DNA of 64,000 nt. Source: Trissonchulus latispiculum (Eukaryota; Nematoda; Enoplea; Enoplida; Ironidae). Where the stretch lies: the NCBI GenBank assembly GCA_030248195.1, contig JASAND010020726.1, forward strand, positions 1 through 64,000, given 5' to 3'. Shown here one piece after another: positions 58,001 through 60,184 of the stretch (the stretch's first letter is position 1; the number at the start of each line of letters is the position of its first letter). A program made the position numbers and the translations under genes. Below the pieces are notes generated by a model. That model was not told the origin of the DNA, did not search any database, and saw nothing but the letters and a program-made list of their open reading frames with translations.

Positions 58001-59480
58001 CAATACTGGTCAAGCTTGAAAGTTCCAGTGGCAATTCCCCGCAATTTGCTTGAAAATTATCCGTGATGTCATTTTCTAATGTATTTATTTTTTTGTAGCA
58101 ATATGAACATAACGGAAATATTTTAAGCTTGCAGTGCTCTATTTTTGACGTGAACTTTGCTTCCTCTTCAAACATCGTTACTGCACACATTTTGCATGCA
58201 AACTTTAATTCCTTTCTCAAATATTCGTGAAATTTAGTGCAGTCTTCCCTTTGCTGTTTCAACTTTAGTTTGCACTGTTCAGTTGACATTTTCCCACATC
58301 TACTTTTCTTTTTAGAAGGATTATTCTTTACCACCTTTTTCCCTTTATCAACGCTAGATCCAGTTGCGACGGTATTATTATTTTTATGTACTTTATCAAT
58401 CAACATGTTGGGCTTACCTTCCGTCACTAACTCCAGTTTTTCTGCTGCGTTCGAGCGTTCAATCTTCTTTGAATCTCGACGTTTTGTTTCCGTCGGCGTC
58501 CTCCGCTTTCTTGATCGCGTCTTTGGCGTCTCCTCAGCTTTCATTTCCACAGTCGTCGTCGCTGTTTGTTGAGTTTCCTTCGTTTCGTTCGTCTCGTTTT
58601 CTTCTGGTTCAAGGCTGTCCATTCTTCCGATATCTACACTCACACTGCCTGAAACAATTTGTCTATAAACCAATAAAAATACGTTTGAATCATTATTAAT
58701 ATTAAAGCCACCTTTATCTATCTTGCATGTGAATGGATCAGGAGTCCCTGACCTGTTCATGTCATCAAGTTTCATCCAGCACTCATTCCTTTTCACTACA
58801 GGAATAAAGTGACTACCAGTTGCTAGAACTACACCAGCTAATTTATAGGACCGGTTCAATATTCCAACGTTGAACTCAACATTAATGCTGTTATAACAGT
58901 TACTACCTATTGCAACTACTAACAAACGTGGCATATTATGGTCAACGTTCATTCGTTGCTCTGTTTGGCACGATCCGCAGAATCTCTGCCTACACTGCAT
59001 CTTTAAGGATTCCTTCACAGCTGCCTCTATTGAAGCACAAGTATTTATTATATCAGCTGTTATGTAAAACGGCACACTCAGTTTGTCATATTTCGAGTAA
59101 TTGCAGCATCGACATGTACTGATTCTCACTATAGACATGATCTCATCTGACCCCTCTAAGCTTTCAAACAATTCTGCAATTTCAGCTGACATTGTGCCTA
59201 ATGGCCTAAAGCTCAAACAGCAGTCTCGAACAGCTATCCAAAGTTGATTTCTTGCTTTGAGTATACAATGTTGACTATTACCATTAGCTTCTCTATTCGA
59301 ACAAGCCTTTAATAGTGCCATCCCAATCTTGCTTTTGCTTTCCCTCATCCATGTTCTGCAATCTTTGCTTGAACTATATATTCCATAATAAAATAAATCA
59401 AAGAATGTGTCCACTGCACATGAATAAACATTAGGGGACAAGAAACAGCTATTTACGCACCACTTTCCTAAATCAGCCAT
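31016..59480 (-). CDS. Helitron-type USP-HUH-PIF1 helicase-RPA70 fusion gene, seven exons
   Basis: Exons (minus): 59480-54311, 54249-53936, 53076-52900, 52364-52271, 52037-51839, 31564-31371, 31257-31016. All junctions are GT-AG and in phase, total 2129 residues. Exon 1: USP-like N-terminus (Cys21 box SCAVDTFFDLFYY; zinc-like CRCC...CGSC; His box near 225, GSHFIPVVKRNECWMKLDD), Helitron-like region (near 516, LPGGQYGEKGQ), HUH motif SPHLHIFLWIKG near 863-875, catalytic Tyr region YGIALYVCAYMCKTEP near 997, PIF1 Walker A GGAGTGKS near 1325, Walker B IIIDECSML near 1408, and HKSQGQS near 1683. Exons 2-7 match RPA70 DBD-A (MFSLFVMDKTASCRIICFDA), DBD-B (VTVTLWDTYA...INGRVKQFQ) and zinc-bearing DBD-C (CPSCHQHI...C...C), with an acidic tail. 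Roles: strand nicking, unwinding and ssDNA binding in rolling-circle transposition. The fifth intron (~20 kb) holds the Polinton. Less likely, helicase and RPA are separate genes. Confidence 0.75.
32518..32536. repeat. Short GC hairpin followed by AAAAATG (family member 2)
   Basis: ATTTCGCC-TTC-GGCGAAAT, a perfect 8-bp stem followed by AAAAATGTCAAGC, immediately upstream of the dispersed repeat copy at 32545. Confidence 0.8.
32545..32640 (+). repeat. Dispersed repeat, copy 2 (first copy at 7905-8045)
   Basis: Shares AAGCTACATTTTGAT(A/G)TAAAAATG, (T)ACTCC(G/A)AGTAATGAATGAGTAATAA and GGAATCA(C/A)CACCTTAA with the copy at 7905-8045. It lacks the internally repeated AATGAATGAGTAATAA block. Confidence 0.7.
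34070..34160 (+). repeat. Left terminal inverted repeat of the Polinton, interrupted
   Basis: Pairs with 50135-50225 over most of its length. The match resumes at 34689-34715 (GTAGTATAGGAGAG...AATGGGA(G)CTC), so about 530 bases have been inserted into or expanded within the left repeat. Confidence 0.75.
34154..34509. repeat. Fold-back insert with perfect 21-bp arms and G-rich tandem units
   Basis: Positions 34154-34174 (GACCACAATACGCGAATG...) recur inverted at 34489-34509. Between them a unit of about 35-40 bp (GTTTGGTGGGGG...AGCAAAAAGAGGTCCCC) is repeated about five times. No gene. It sits in the left Polinton terminal repeat. Confidence 0.85.
34812..38141 (-). CDS. polB: Protein-primed family B DNA polymerase (Polinton pPolB)
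   Basis: A single 1109-codon frame. Exonuclease motifs: YADFECLLE (Exo I, near residue 315) and HNLRRYDGHLI (Exo II, near 457). A His/Cys cluster CHLC...RDHCHICG...RRCNLKY (near 415-450) resembles the endonuclease VII-type zinc fold usual in Polinton polymerases. Polymerase motifs: YVDMNNLYGWSM (A), KLMNNAVFGKTMEN (B) and LLYTDTDSF (C, catalytic Asp-Thr-Asp). The N-terminal third includes KCFMWSILAGLHP, a conserved stretch in these proteins. It replicates the element's DNA from a protein primer. It is the leftmost gene, transcribed toward the left terminal repeat. The frame looks intact, so the product could be active. Confidence 0.95.
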   Translation of the reverse strand: MIMTLQRQAASLRGYYRWYRITPEESTNDPKEFLLDCTEAIQSLIGDRALKMQLRLHILFINEITNETMSSYFASKQTIIIPGEDMPMNSMINRILTNIEEFQRNGSGWVIDHVRYLDIHLAKYRPLYGSTYVPLPKSLTAKKAIINPKNTDNKCFMWSILAGLHPMKDHANRVVKYQQFVDELNFEGLEFPMKLTDIPKFERQNDVSVNVYGYDRSVHILYLSRTKREKHLHLLLVDNQHYCLIKNLGRLLHDQRKDEHRKYFCNHCLFPFPTEDKCNNHQKLCSTDNLQITVMPSSTKLKFQNDHRRLMRPYVIYADFECLLEKIDTCQPNPYSSYTNRYESHRPCAFGLVDVLQCCEGMPVVRGEPLIYRGEDAVQQFLRAILLKGQQYQERLNKYPRLPKRLLQHGSECHLCHGTIADGESTRDHCHICGTFRGYAHRRCNLKYKLGRTVTVMFHNLRRYDGHLIMQEVGKISKEFKLDITCVPKGLEDYLCFELNVEQEWRIRFIDSYQFLNRSLDTLADGLTDEDFTFTSSVYGDKLSLMRRKGVYPYEYMDSWDRFSEAQLPPIEAFHSTLTDSDIDIRDYEHAKTVWNELGIENMGQYHDEYLRTDVLLLADVVENFRKTSLKTYGLDPCHYCTLPSFAWDACLKYTGQELDLLTDPDMYKFFEDGIRGGVAMVAQRYAKANNPLLDGYDPKQPTSYITYVDMNNLYGWSMVQKLPVRNFRWMVNLEQWREVPCILEVDLDYPQHLHNAHNDYPLAPERIAITEQMISPYSKEQGGYMRCEKLVPNLRNKTHYIIHKHTLQQYIDQGLVIRKIHRGVTFEEEAWMKPYIELNMVKRAAAKSKFEEDLYKLMNNAVFGKTMENVRNHVDVRLVTCPEKFEKLVANPRYKACEAFSEDLVAVQMEKRTVKLCKPVYVGFTVLELSKYLMYNFHYNYMRQKYGDRVSLLYTDTDSFCYHVTTPDIYQDMSQDIDLFDTSNYPKDHPLYSSTNKKVIGKMKDEVKGKPISEFVGLRAKMYSIKCEGDDKTAAKGLNRSVRLRHEDYKRILMHGGRTRHIMSSIDRRGHQLTTVQRCKVGLSAYDDKRYILDDGIHSFAYGHVLIE
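38142..38375. other. Spacer upstream of the polymerase gene
   Basis: About 230 bases, AT-rich, without a gene. The ATAAAAAC box seen before other Polinton genes is not present here. Confidence 0.5.
38376..38714 (-). CDS. Small secreted cysteine-rich protein of the Polinton, unknown function
   Basis: A 112-residue frame starting MLLLLSLIAIVSSVDITET, a clear signal peptide with probable cleavage near residue 14 (after S-S-V). The mature part has six cysteines (C-x(4)-C, then two Cys flanking HYIEWDQCWEYCYD) and one N-x-S/T site (GNIST), then a Tyr-rich C-terminus. It lies between the polymerase and the protease gene. It is not a core Polinton protein. A secreted or envelope-associated accessory product is possible. 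I do not recognise a family. Confidence 0.6.
   Translation of the reverse strand: MLLLLSLIAIVSSVDITETENGIQLSQGNISTVLESDHLYRRLEDCSLHLCREGDLSHRSNACHYIEWDQCWEYCYDTDRRLQSIHDKMTGFKIANTSELEYLRGALSEYYY
38746..39210 (-). CDS. Adenovirus-type maturation cysteine protease (Polinton PRO)
   Basis: A 154-residue frame with the order of catalytic elements of the Ulp1/adenain fold: GEHWVAMWLE (His), VEYFDSYGLPP (Asp), a Gln equivalent near LQDFTTD, and DVCGEYCIYFL (nucleophile Cys, CGxYC as in adenain). Family members cleave capsid and core precursors during virion maturation. Its start overlaps the last 4 bases of the capsid gene, consistent with co-transcription. The C-terminal KSHKK is basic. All catalytic residues are present. 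Confidence 0.9.
   Translation of the reverse strand: MNTREILETLRKDCKVPLLGVFPSDKLPRYRPGCLVANTEASGEAGEHWVAMWLEDNRVEYFDSYGLPPLLFMSYIGRRELQYNRIQLQDFTTDVCGEYCIYFLHHRSRGRSMDSIVNYLRRRSDTNDNIVKTFVDRVTLEPTPYCQKSHKKSA
39207..40526 (-). CDS. Double-jelly-roll major capsid protein of the Polinton
   Basis: A 439-residue frame. The N-terminal motif KSEMDLFSLPPTQVSVESGY is diagnostic of Polinton/Maverick major capsid proteins. It continues with YLYLKLRITDSDG, an asparagine-poor but recognisable strand containing PINMLAKSFIRRLVVKL, and the YHYGAYLETIANFGKEAK segment (standard: Y-P-Y-R-A-Y-L-E-T-L-x-N-Y-G). Trimers of such proteins form pseudo-hexameric capsomers of icosahedral virions. It is somewhat shorter than some Polinton capsid proteins, but no break is visible. 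An ATAAAAAC motif lies about 45 nt upstream. Co-linear with protease downstream and pVI-like gene upstream. Confidence 0.92.
   Translation of the reverse strand: MAKQVDERSMPGFKSEMDLFSLPPTQVSVESGYMAEIYPLNPVTSNGPYLFLVPKDSYMLDLNRNYLYLKLRITDSDGKAVAKAADGSISVAPINMLAKSFIRRLVVKLSDKEIYNSGDLYHYGAYLETIANFGKEAKTSHLQSNLFAKDSDFNDISTTAAKHRGIPFTDGRYVVVAGPLHCDLFKQDRYLLSECQLSLELHRNSDDILLQSATSGYKLLVDDIRWYVWKVRPQDSLTMAIEGVLRDHETAKYPIRRTKLVTRHIAPGVQTVVENSIFTGQLPRRVLVAMVKSEAFNGSQKHNPLEFQHCNVSEIALKYGDEFVPKQPMKMAWDKFQYTMPFIYLYEGNDMAGSTKGADISYEDFAKGYTIFAFDLTPDNIDTGAMQLIKEGDVSLRMQLEKALPAATYPQGVEIIIYGEFDNLISIDYNRTPFFDYAL
40561..40578 (-). promoter_or_regulatory. ATAAAAAC box upstream of the capsid gene
   Basis: Minus strand CCCATAAAAACCCGCCC, about 45 nt before the ATG at 40526. 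Same core as the boxes before two other genes and in the 10.5-kb remnant. Confidence 0.5.
40572..40958 (-). CDS. Minor virion protein resembling adenovirus pVI/pX-like Polinton proteins
   Basis: 128 residues, strongly basic, with two Gly-rich tracts: GSGFYAGQRYQRGDGLGSLL near the N-terminus and QQGEGIGSRPHRRKVKRLKR near the C-terminus. An amphipathic helix-forming segment (IGRFIWPVVRRVGLEAGRQAFQ) lies between them. Polinton proteins with this layout occur next to the capsid genes and are compared with adenoviral membrane-lytic or DNA-condensing minor proteins. It overlaps the upstream minor capsid gene by 32 bases. The ATAAAAAC box before the capsid gene lies within its 3' end. Assignment rests on position and composition. 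Confidence 0.65.
   Translation of the reverse strand: MRTRYHPETVEDWQLHLIQRGSGFYAGQRYQRGDGLGSLLRGIGRFIWPVVRRVGLEAGRQAFQTAGDVARDYLNRGEDPKEALKRHGKAAIGRLLENSGKAIQQGEGIGSRPHRRKVKRLKRDIYSP
40927..41712 (-). CDS. Minor capsid (penton-like) protein 2 of the Polinton
   Basis: 261 residues, paralogous to the preceding gene 41709-42473. Both start M-x-F-Y-L-Y-(V/L), then an H-x-L-x-x-x-W-(S/E)-V-A-(M/L)-V-(D/E)-x-x-Y-P segment. Both also share a Y-D-E-x-R(V)-type middle and a C-terminal stretch (here HINNHIGRSVHFEYGSIVIK; there HIKDDHGMAVDFEYGKVFAK). Single-jelly-roll penton proteins of Polintons carry these features and occupy the fivefold vertices. Its ATG overlaps the stop of its paralogue by 4 bases, a tandem duplication arrangement. 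Confidence 0.8.
   Translation of the reverse strand: MSFYLYVTGKDGTFENQLAHPLHLHGRWSVAMVDFIYPHTWKAINSNADTFIIVLFEADERAVSNIPRRRYYNLHDLINTINLTIQSILNERQESPPIRFVYDQEKDRVYLDLYENPEHLERPNFGFIQFAPTIVRMLGFDSQKFTVEDGRDALRTKKFYAQRPPSLNFHYLQVHCDIVKEQLVGTTTGNLLAVVKAGEEYGDTIQYSPEPHYVPVNKHVINSIKVHINNHIGRSVHFEYGSIVIKLHFKKDEDQISSRNR
41709..42473 (-). CDS. Minor capsid (penton-like) protein 1 of the Polinton
   Basis: 254 residues with the N-terminal signature DFYLYLPSN...F-R-V-K-L and VDLEGEWEVALVELGYPVTW, very characteristic of the Polinton minor capsid (penton) protein. The FSKQLKYMLGY segment is another family hallmark. It sits between the integrase (overlap 29 bases) and its own paralogue (overlap 4 bases). 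It is likely the canonical penton, the other copy being a specialised duplicate. No lesion visible. Confidence 0.88.
   Translation of the reverse strand: MDFYLYLPSNTADYPTNKLHNFRVKLPHRVDLEGEWEVALVELGYPVTWFNVGNKDDAKLGVTVGKKTFHNHIPLNNYESIFQLCDAINYTLELTKKINCELAYDELHRRVGLKPTTLDEEPDFKALHFSKQLKYMLGYSDTKVVPKEKTVSPPRYAVAANAPDLRGGLYSLFIYCDVVAPQMIGNTIAPIIRVVSIEGKHNDTVDRIYNNPHYIPVLRKEFDSIEIHIKDDHGMAVDFEYGKVFAKLHFRKRR
42445..43602 (-). CDS. Retroviral-type integrase with C-terminal chromodomain (Polinton INT)
   Basis: 385 residues. The N-terminal ~35 residues are Asn-rich low complexity. The core has LWQIDLADM (first Asp), FNCIDVFSKYAWV, LQSDRGKEF (second Asp) and SLVERFNRTIKTKIW (Glu), the complete D-D-E triad. 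The C-terminus carries a chromodomain, VIKTRRRKGRKEYFVKWLGYPDKFNSWI. Integrases of this family insert Polinton DNA and leave 6-bp duplications. Chromodomains may target specific chromatin. The ATG overlaps the 3' end of the 180-aa gene by 16 bases. It appears intact. Confidence 0.95.
   Translation of the reverse strand: MEAALENTDTDANINNNNNTANGNTNSGHNSTLEKIYYDPQSPAAFGGINRVYQEAKRHGISRSKVTDWLEKQYTYSIHKPVRHRFQTRRYQVAGIDDLWQIDLADMVSIADKNDGYKYLFNCIDVFSKYAWVIPVKSKGGQEMTRAFRKILADGRRPQHLQSDRGKEFLNKDFQSLLKANHINFYTCNNPVIKCSLVERFNRTIKTKIWKYFTKTRSYRYIDDLPQLVEGYNNARHRSIRMTPVEASKPENMEEVNRALRRGSRGETQPGLKKGDMVRISKSKGLFDKGYLPNWSEELFRIRSVRTGDPPMYLLEDYGGEEVIGGFYQPEVQKVDEPDTYWVEKVIKTRRRKGRKEYFVKWLGYPDKFNSWITEDNGFLPIPTQ
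43587..44129 (-). CDS. Conserved Polinton 180-aa protein of unknown function
   Basis: 180 residues with homologue (broken) at 10944-11625. Features: VLEKEASNVL near the N-terminus, ADYRRRILRDRP, PDIVSTLPPTLQQKGRHLIE, GEIEYQGQPAVGSRIYDLIH, and a C-terminal basic tail. Predicted mostly helical. It lies between the 111-aa protein and the integrase in both copies, so it is a conserved part of this Polinton lineage. No enzyme motif is visible. A second Met at codon 6 (ATGGAATAC) could be the true start, since the remnant starts at the equivalent place. Confidence 0.8.
   Translation of the reverse strand: MSKATMEYSILVKPDYFDEHTRVLEKEASNVLKSKLPADIKSKLFKQADYRRRILRDRPTEMTVKSHAMPDIVSTLPPTLQQKGRHLIEHIMSIPGLKVNSRGEIEYQGQPAVGSRIYDLIHDFIRNRPSQPPATGWQTLAKALRDSNVPRELIGNPRYINIQTGQGIRSALRKLKWKRH
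44134..44148 (-). promoter_or_regulatory. AATAAAAACTGAC box upstream of the 180-aa gene
   Basis: Minus strand ATAATAAAAACTGAC lies just upstream of the ATG at 44129 (or its downstream Met). The extended form ATAAAAACTGAC is identical to the box at 44501. Confidence 0.5.
44145..44480 (-). CDS. Conserved Polinton 111-aa basic/hydrophobic protein
   Basis: 111 residues: Arg/Lys-rich N-terminal two thirds with four Cys (LLCRCKSRK; ICDCAEN), a KKRVSLKKKKKLIIQ stretch and a Gly-rich hydrophobic tail HGGFLPALLGPIVGIVSGLL. A full-length homologue is at 10611-10943. The tail could insert in membranes or mediate virion assembly, but the function is unknown. It is located immediately downstream of the ATPase with a 2-nt gap. 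An ATAAAAACTGAC box lies 20-35 nt upstream within the ATPase 3' end. Confidence 0.8.
   Translation of the reverse strand: MDRFERNIDTLRLLCRCKSRKQREAIVLHGSSDLIKAICDCAENILSGNVKISQKDKKRLARYKHALRALRKKRVSLKKKKKLIIQHGGFLPALLGPIVGIVSGLLGNLIR
44483..45133 (-). CDS. Genome packaging ATPase (FtsK/HerA superfamily, Polinton ATP)
   Basis: 216 residues. A P-loop variant (VAAPTKAGKTTFVSRL) near residue 17, Walker B AKLVVLDDLM near 90, and the downstream arginine/sensor region RGCHHWSCSVINITQDIF are typical of the A32-like packaging ATPases of Polintons and related viruses. It pumps DNA into capsids. A damaged homologue lies at 9876-10478. The start at 45133 is the first Met and gives the standard length for the family. 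An ATATAAACAG sequence lies about 35 nt upstream. Confidence 0.92.
   Translation of the reverse strand: MERVRTPKFQHPFTCIVAAPTKAGKTTFVSRLVEHADEMISEPPEKIIWCYTEWQDAYDNLPQVEFVKGLPDLEKLKTPDAKLVVLDDLMSEIKQQPNLVQLFTRGCHHWSCSVINITQDIFYDRQRTNRINSQYIVLMKNPADKLTPMNLARQMYPGRVKGFMEAFEHATSRPHGYLLIDLDQNTPEKLRLRGHIFPDDPYTDVYSIKTDNIKKE
44501..44516 (-). promoter_or_regulatory. ATAAAAACTGAC box upstream of the 111-aa gene
   Basis: Minus strand TTCCATAAAAACTGAC, about 20-35 nt before the ATG at 44480, inside the 3' end of the ATPase gene. Identical in 12 bases to the box at 44134. Confidence 0.5.
45313..45528 (-). CDS. Small hypothetical Polinton protein, basic then acidic
   Basis: 71 residues. The N-terminal half is basic (YHKNKCRRYPRQK), the C-terminal half acidic (NEDEVVEELILDDEDMMD). 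No known domain. It lies upstream of the ATPase gene in the same orientation. Could be a genuine accessory gene or a chance frame. A TATA-like ATATAT lies just upstream at 45535-45541. Confidence 0.35.
   Translation of the reverse strand: MGIYKALQSLIRLSRYHKNKCRRYPRQKIIISIPGIGWRRILHVDMKQLINEDEVVEELILDDEDMMDTTK
45577..46047 (-). CDS. Hypothetical membrane-anchored or secreted Polinton protein
   Basis: 156 residues with a single strong hydrophobic segment near residues 33-55 (IITSLLIKFLLSTIVLAILL), followed by a Cys-containing extracellular-like domain with two N-x-S/T sites (NGS and NET) and paired cysteines (CLNFQCPVY; PCPYTST; CLDQDKRVLCGF). This suggests a signal-anchor or signal-peptide type glycoprotein. 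A Met at codon 8 (MATGANS) is an alternative start. It overlaps another short minus frame at 45866-46198 that I cannot support. An envelope-like or host-interaction role is speculative. No family is recognised. Confidence 0.5.
   Translation of the reverse strand: MPYKILTMATGANSQEGHSFLNYTKLQLVKGVPCIITSLLIKFLLSTIVLAILLSQHTQCKLPPLKDSVTIDNAIFIHNGWTEHLVSLDSFHEIRQFIYNCLNFQCPVYINGSIPCPYTSTYNETTLCLDQDKRVLCGFVGPVSFTADQIYQLYSQ
46198..46692 (+). CDS. TATA-binding protein (TBP)-like protein encoded by the Polinton
   Basis: 164 residues on the plus strand, opposite to the core genes. Two direct repeats with the TBP pattern are seen. Repeat 1: IVNVVLSGRFDRELHLTNI..., RGFIGG..., TFQLFTSGSFVCLGCKS. Repeat 2: VVNLVGSFSVGRYIDLRNL..., CYEPELFNGLTCKIAGVTAL and IFHTGKVILTGARS. 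YEPELFxG and (F/S)-x-x-G-K-(V)-x-x-T-G-A-(R/K)-S are the most conserved signatures of TBP. In TBPs the pseudo-symmetric saddle binds the TATA minor groove and bends it. The length equals one TBP core with no N-terminal extension. The two DNA-inserting Phe pairs are not all present by eye. It probably serves element transcription. Confidence 0.82.
   Translation: MIVNVVLSGRFDRELHLTNIPNIRLYRGFIGGSLKHEEATFQLFTSGSFVCLGCKSIERANQCIRQLAGALNVGILREGEVVNLVGSFSVGRYIDLRNLYESIRHTHQVCYEPELFNGLTCKIAGVTALIFHTGKVILTGARSESALSDARSLVNKKVIRFKVH
46699..47085 (+). CDS. Hypothetical 128-aa protein next to the TBP-like gene
   Basis: A plus-strand frame starting 6 bases after the TBP-like stop, probably in one transcript. 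The N-terminal 80 residues (RIEITGHYVAVMTIGSKSW...AIEEVSRKAYGTL) have a beta-beta-beta-helix look vaguely reminiscent of a double-stranded-RNA-binding fold. The C-terminal 45 residues are charged and helical (IDAVRDKMRDLREYKRYRR). The homology is too weak to assign. By position it may be a transcription partner of the TBP-like protein. Confidence 0.55.
   Translation: MSARSLLNELLQKALRQSPPIRIEITGHYVAVMTIGSKSWTSSQCPDPRTAIEEVSRKAYGTLCHGDEHLIRRECGLPPRPHIYEIDAVRDKMRDLREYKRYRRSIQPIYNMLDRLEAEMLKNPFFHG
47086..47413. repeat. AAT/ATA microsatellite between the plus genes and the CARD gene
   Basis: Intergenic spacer with (AAT)n tracts at about 47213-47256 and 47305-47365 and short imperfect duplications (cagtgttat, ggtttactg). 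No gene. Confidence 0.85.
47414..48142 (-). CDS. CARD-domain protein carried by the Polinton, two exons
   Basis: Exon 1, 48142-48124 (MNFVENG), splices with an AATG|GTAAGA donor to exon 2, 47919-47414, after a TTATGTTTCAG acceptor, giving 174 residues in phase. Residues about 8-90 show the six-helix pattern of a caspase-recruitment domain: KIIDNLVILCDEMDPAPVAD, EHRRITPDYRDIIKSE, a D-x-x-x-x-L-L-L-R-L, then PLLHEALVKSKQYNLAKLF. The C-terminal 80 residues (KIYTKSKYLLRESQDTF...WNHQE) are unassigned. CARDs mediate homotypic assembly in apoptosis and innate signalling. A short element-encoded CARD may act as a decoy or inhibitor. It is the only clearly spliced gene in the element, which suggests capture from a host gene. 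Death-fold type (CARD versus DD/DED) was judged by eye. Confidence 0.7.
48143..48409. other. Upstream region of the CARD gene
   Basis: No gene. The 5' part of the CARD transcript and its promoter would lie here. Confidence 0.4.
48410..48930 (+). repeat. Tandem array of three ~160-180-bp units
   Basis: Phrases TTTTCATAGTCA(A/C)C, TTATTACTAACTAATTAG, ACAGGTGACCGAAGTTAGTTCA, CTCTTTACGT and CGTAATTGGAGACATAAAATTATAATCACCC recur in the same order three times. Each has point differences and small deletions. Non-coding, near the right end of the Polinton. Confidence 0.85.
49010..49537 (+). repeat. Minisatellite, 96-bp units (about 5.5 copies)
   Basis: GACAGGTTTGAGTCCTCAGT starts at 49082, 49178, 49274, 49370 and 49466, a constant 96-bp period. 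A shorter 72-bp first unit starts at 49010. Two alternating end variants (GTCTTTT versus AAGTAGT) suggest a higher-order 192-bp duplication. Non-coding, inside the Polinton near its right end. Confidence 0.95.
49538..50134. other. Right subterminal non-coding region of the Polinton
   Basis: About 600 bases, AT-rich, with no gene seen. Precedes the right terminal inverted repeat. Confidence 0.5.
50135..50225 (-). repeat. Right terminal inverted repeat of the Polinton
   Basis: Reverse complement matches 34070-34160 and 34689-34715: ATACTAC, TGTGGTCGGAGC, ACCGTTACGCAATGC, GAGCCCTCT and TGCACTCTTG. Unlike the left copy it is uninterrupted. Confidence 0.8.
50226..51180. other. Intron DNA of the Helitron gene, right of the Polinton
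   Basis: AT-rich, no gene recognised. A 61-codon minus frame (50401-50586) has no support. Lies in the ~20-kb fifth intron. Confidence 0.5.
51190..51610 (+). repeat. TTTCAG hexamer-rich tract
   Basis: Dozens of perfect or near-perfect TTTCAG/TTTTAG units, interspersed with unique bases. Similar but shorter tracts lie near 24710-24740 (plus) and, as GAAACT, at 19740-19920. Lies in the fifth intron of the Helitron gene, on the opposite strand to it. Confidence 0.9.
53555..53935 (-). other. Open intronic frame with a GRF-like zinc-finger motif
   Basis: Directly after the proposed exon-2 donor (ACT|GTAAGT at 53936/53935) the frame stays open for 127 codons. It contains RHGSIFCTKF...DQANKNGRNFFYC, which resembles the GRF zinc finger (C/H-G-x-x-x...N-x-G-R-x-F-Y-x-C). 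If the intron is retained, the RPA-like DBD-A would end in this motif. A real alternative C-terminus or a chance extension are both possible. Confidence 0.4.
54250..54310 (-). other. 61-nt intron joining the helicase to the RPA-like exons
   Basis: Minus strand: TTTCA|GTAAGT donor at 54311/54310 and CATTTCAG|AGATTG acceptor at 54250/54249. Removal skips the helicase stop at 54231 and joins phase 1 to the RPA frame. Both splice sites match consensus well and the intron is AT-rich. Confidence 0.75.
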
Positions 59481-60004
59481 TGCTTACAAATATTAGCTTA
59501 CCTGATAAATATGAATACGTAGCCAAAGATAAGCCCTCTGATCATCAATTATTACTATTGAAATAGTTTTCCCTGTTGCATTAACCCGGACGCTTACAAC
59601 AAACAACTTCGCCAGACGCGAGTGCAAGATGTGGAAAGTGAATTGACACTGCTAAAACCTAATTTGCATAATCTAATTTGAATACCTTCATTACTTGTAC
59701 CAACTATAATTTGTATCCCTATCCGGAGGGGGCTTGTTCCAAATTTCATTTTCAAACATCCTTTCTTTTCAAATTAAATTTTAATAAATTTATAGTATTG
59801 AGTCATAAGTAGATCATGGAATTTAGTTGCAGTTCTTTAAATCATCGCCTTAAATACATTTTAAATAATTCACAGAAGCACATTTCGACGCTAGCCCTCC
59901 CCTTCATAAAAAAGACTCAATACTGGGTTTACACATATTTTATAGGAACTATCCTAATCACGTTTCTAGATTTCTATTGCGCAGAGGGTTGACCCATTTC
60001 AAAG

Positions 60005-60023
60005 ATTCCGCCTCCGGCGGAAT
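60005..60023. repeat. Short GC hairpin followed by AATAAA (family member 3)
   Basis: ATTCCGCC-TCC-GGCGGAAT, perfect 8-bp stem, then AATAAATTAGCC. Confidence 0.8.
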
Positions 60024-60164
60024 AATAAATTAGCCACCTTATCTGCTAGATTTAATCCTTGGTAAAGCTGATAGATGCTAATGACGGTAGGTATGCAAAT
60101 TAGATTTGTAAATTATTGTTTGCTTTCGTCTCAAATCTGATTTTGTGAACTGCATTTTATTTTC

Positions 60165-60184
60165 ATCTCGTCTAAAGGCGAGAT
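60165..60184. repeat. Short GC hairpin, opposite orientation (family member 4)
   Basis: ATCTCGTC-TAAA-GGCGAGAT (one G-T pair). Reading the minus strand, the phrase AAAATAGCTATCTCGCCTT is shared with the hairpin at 9271-9292. Confidence 0.8.
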
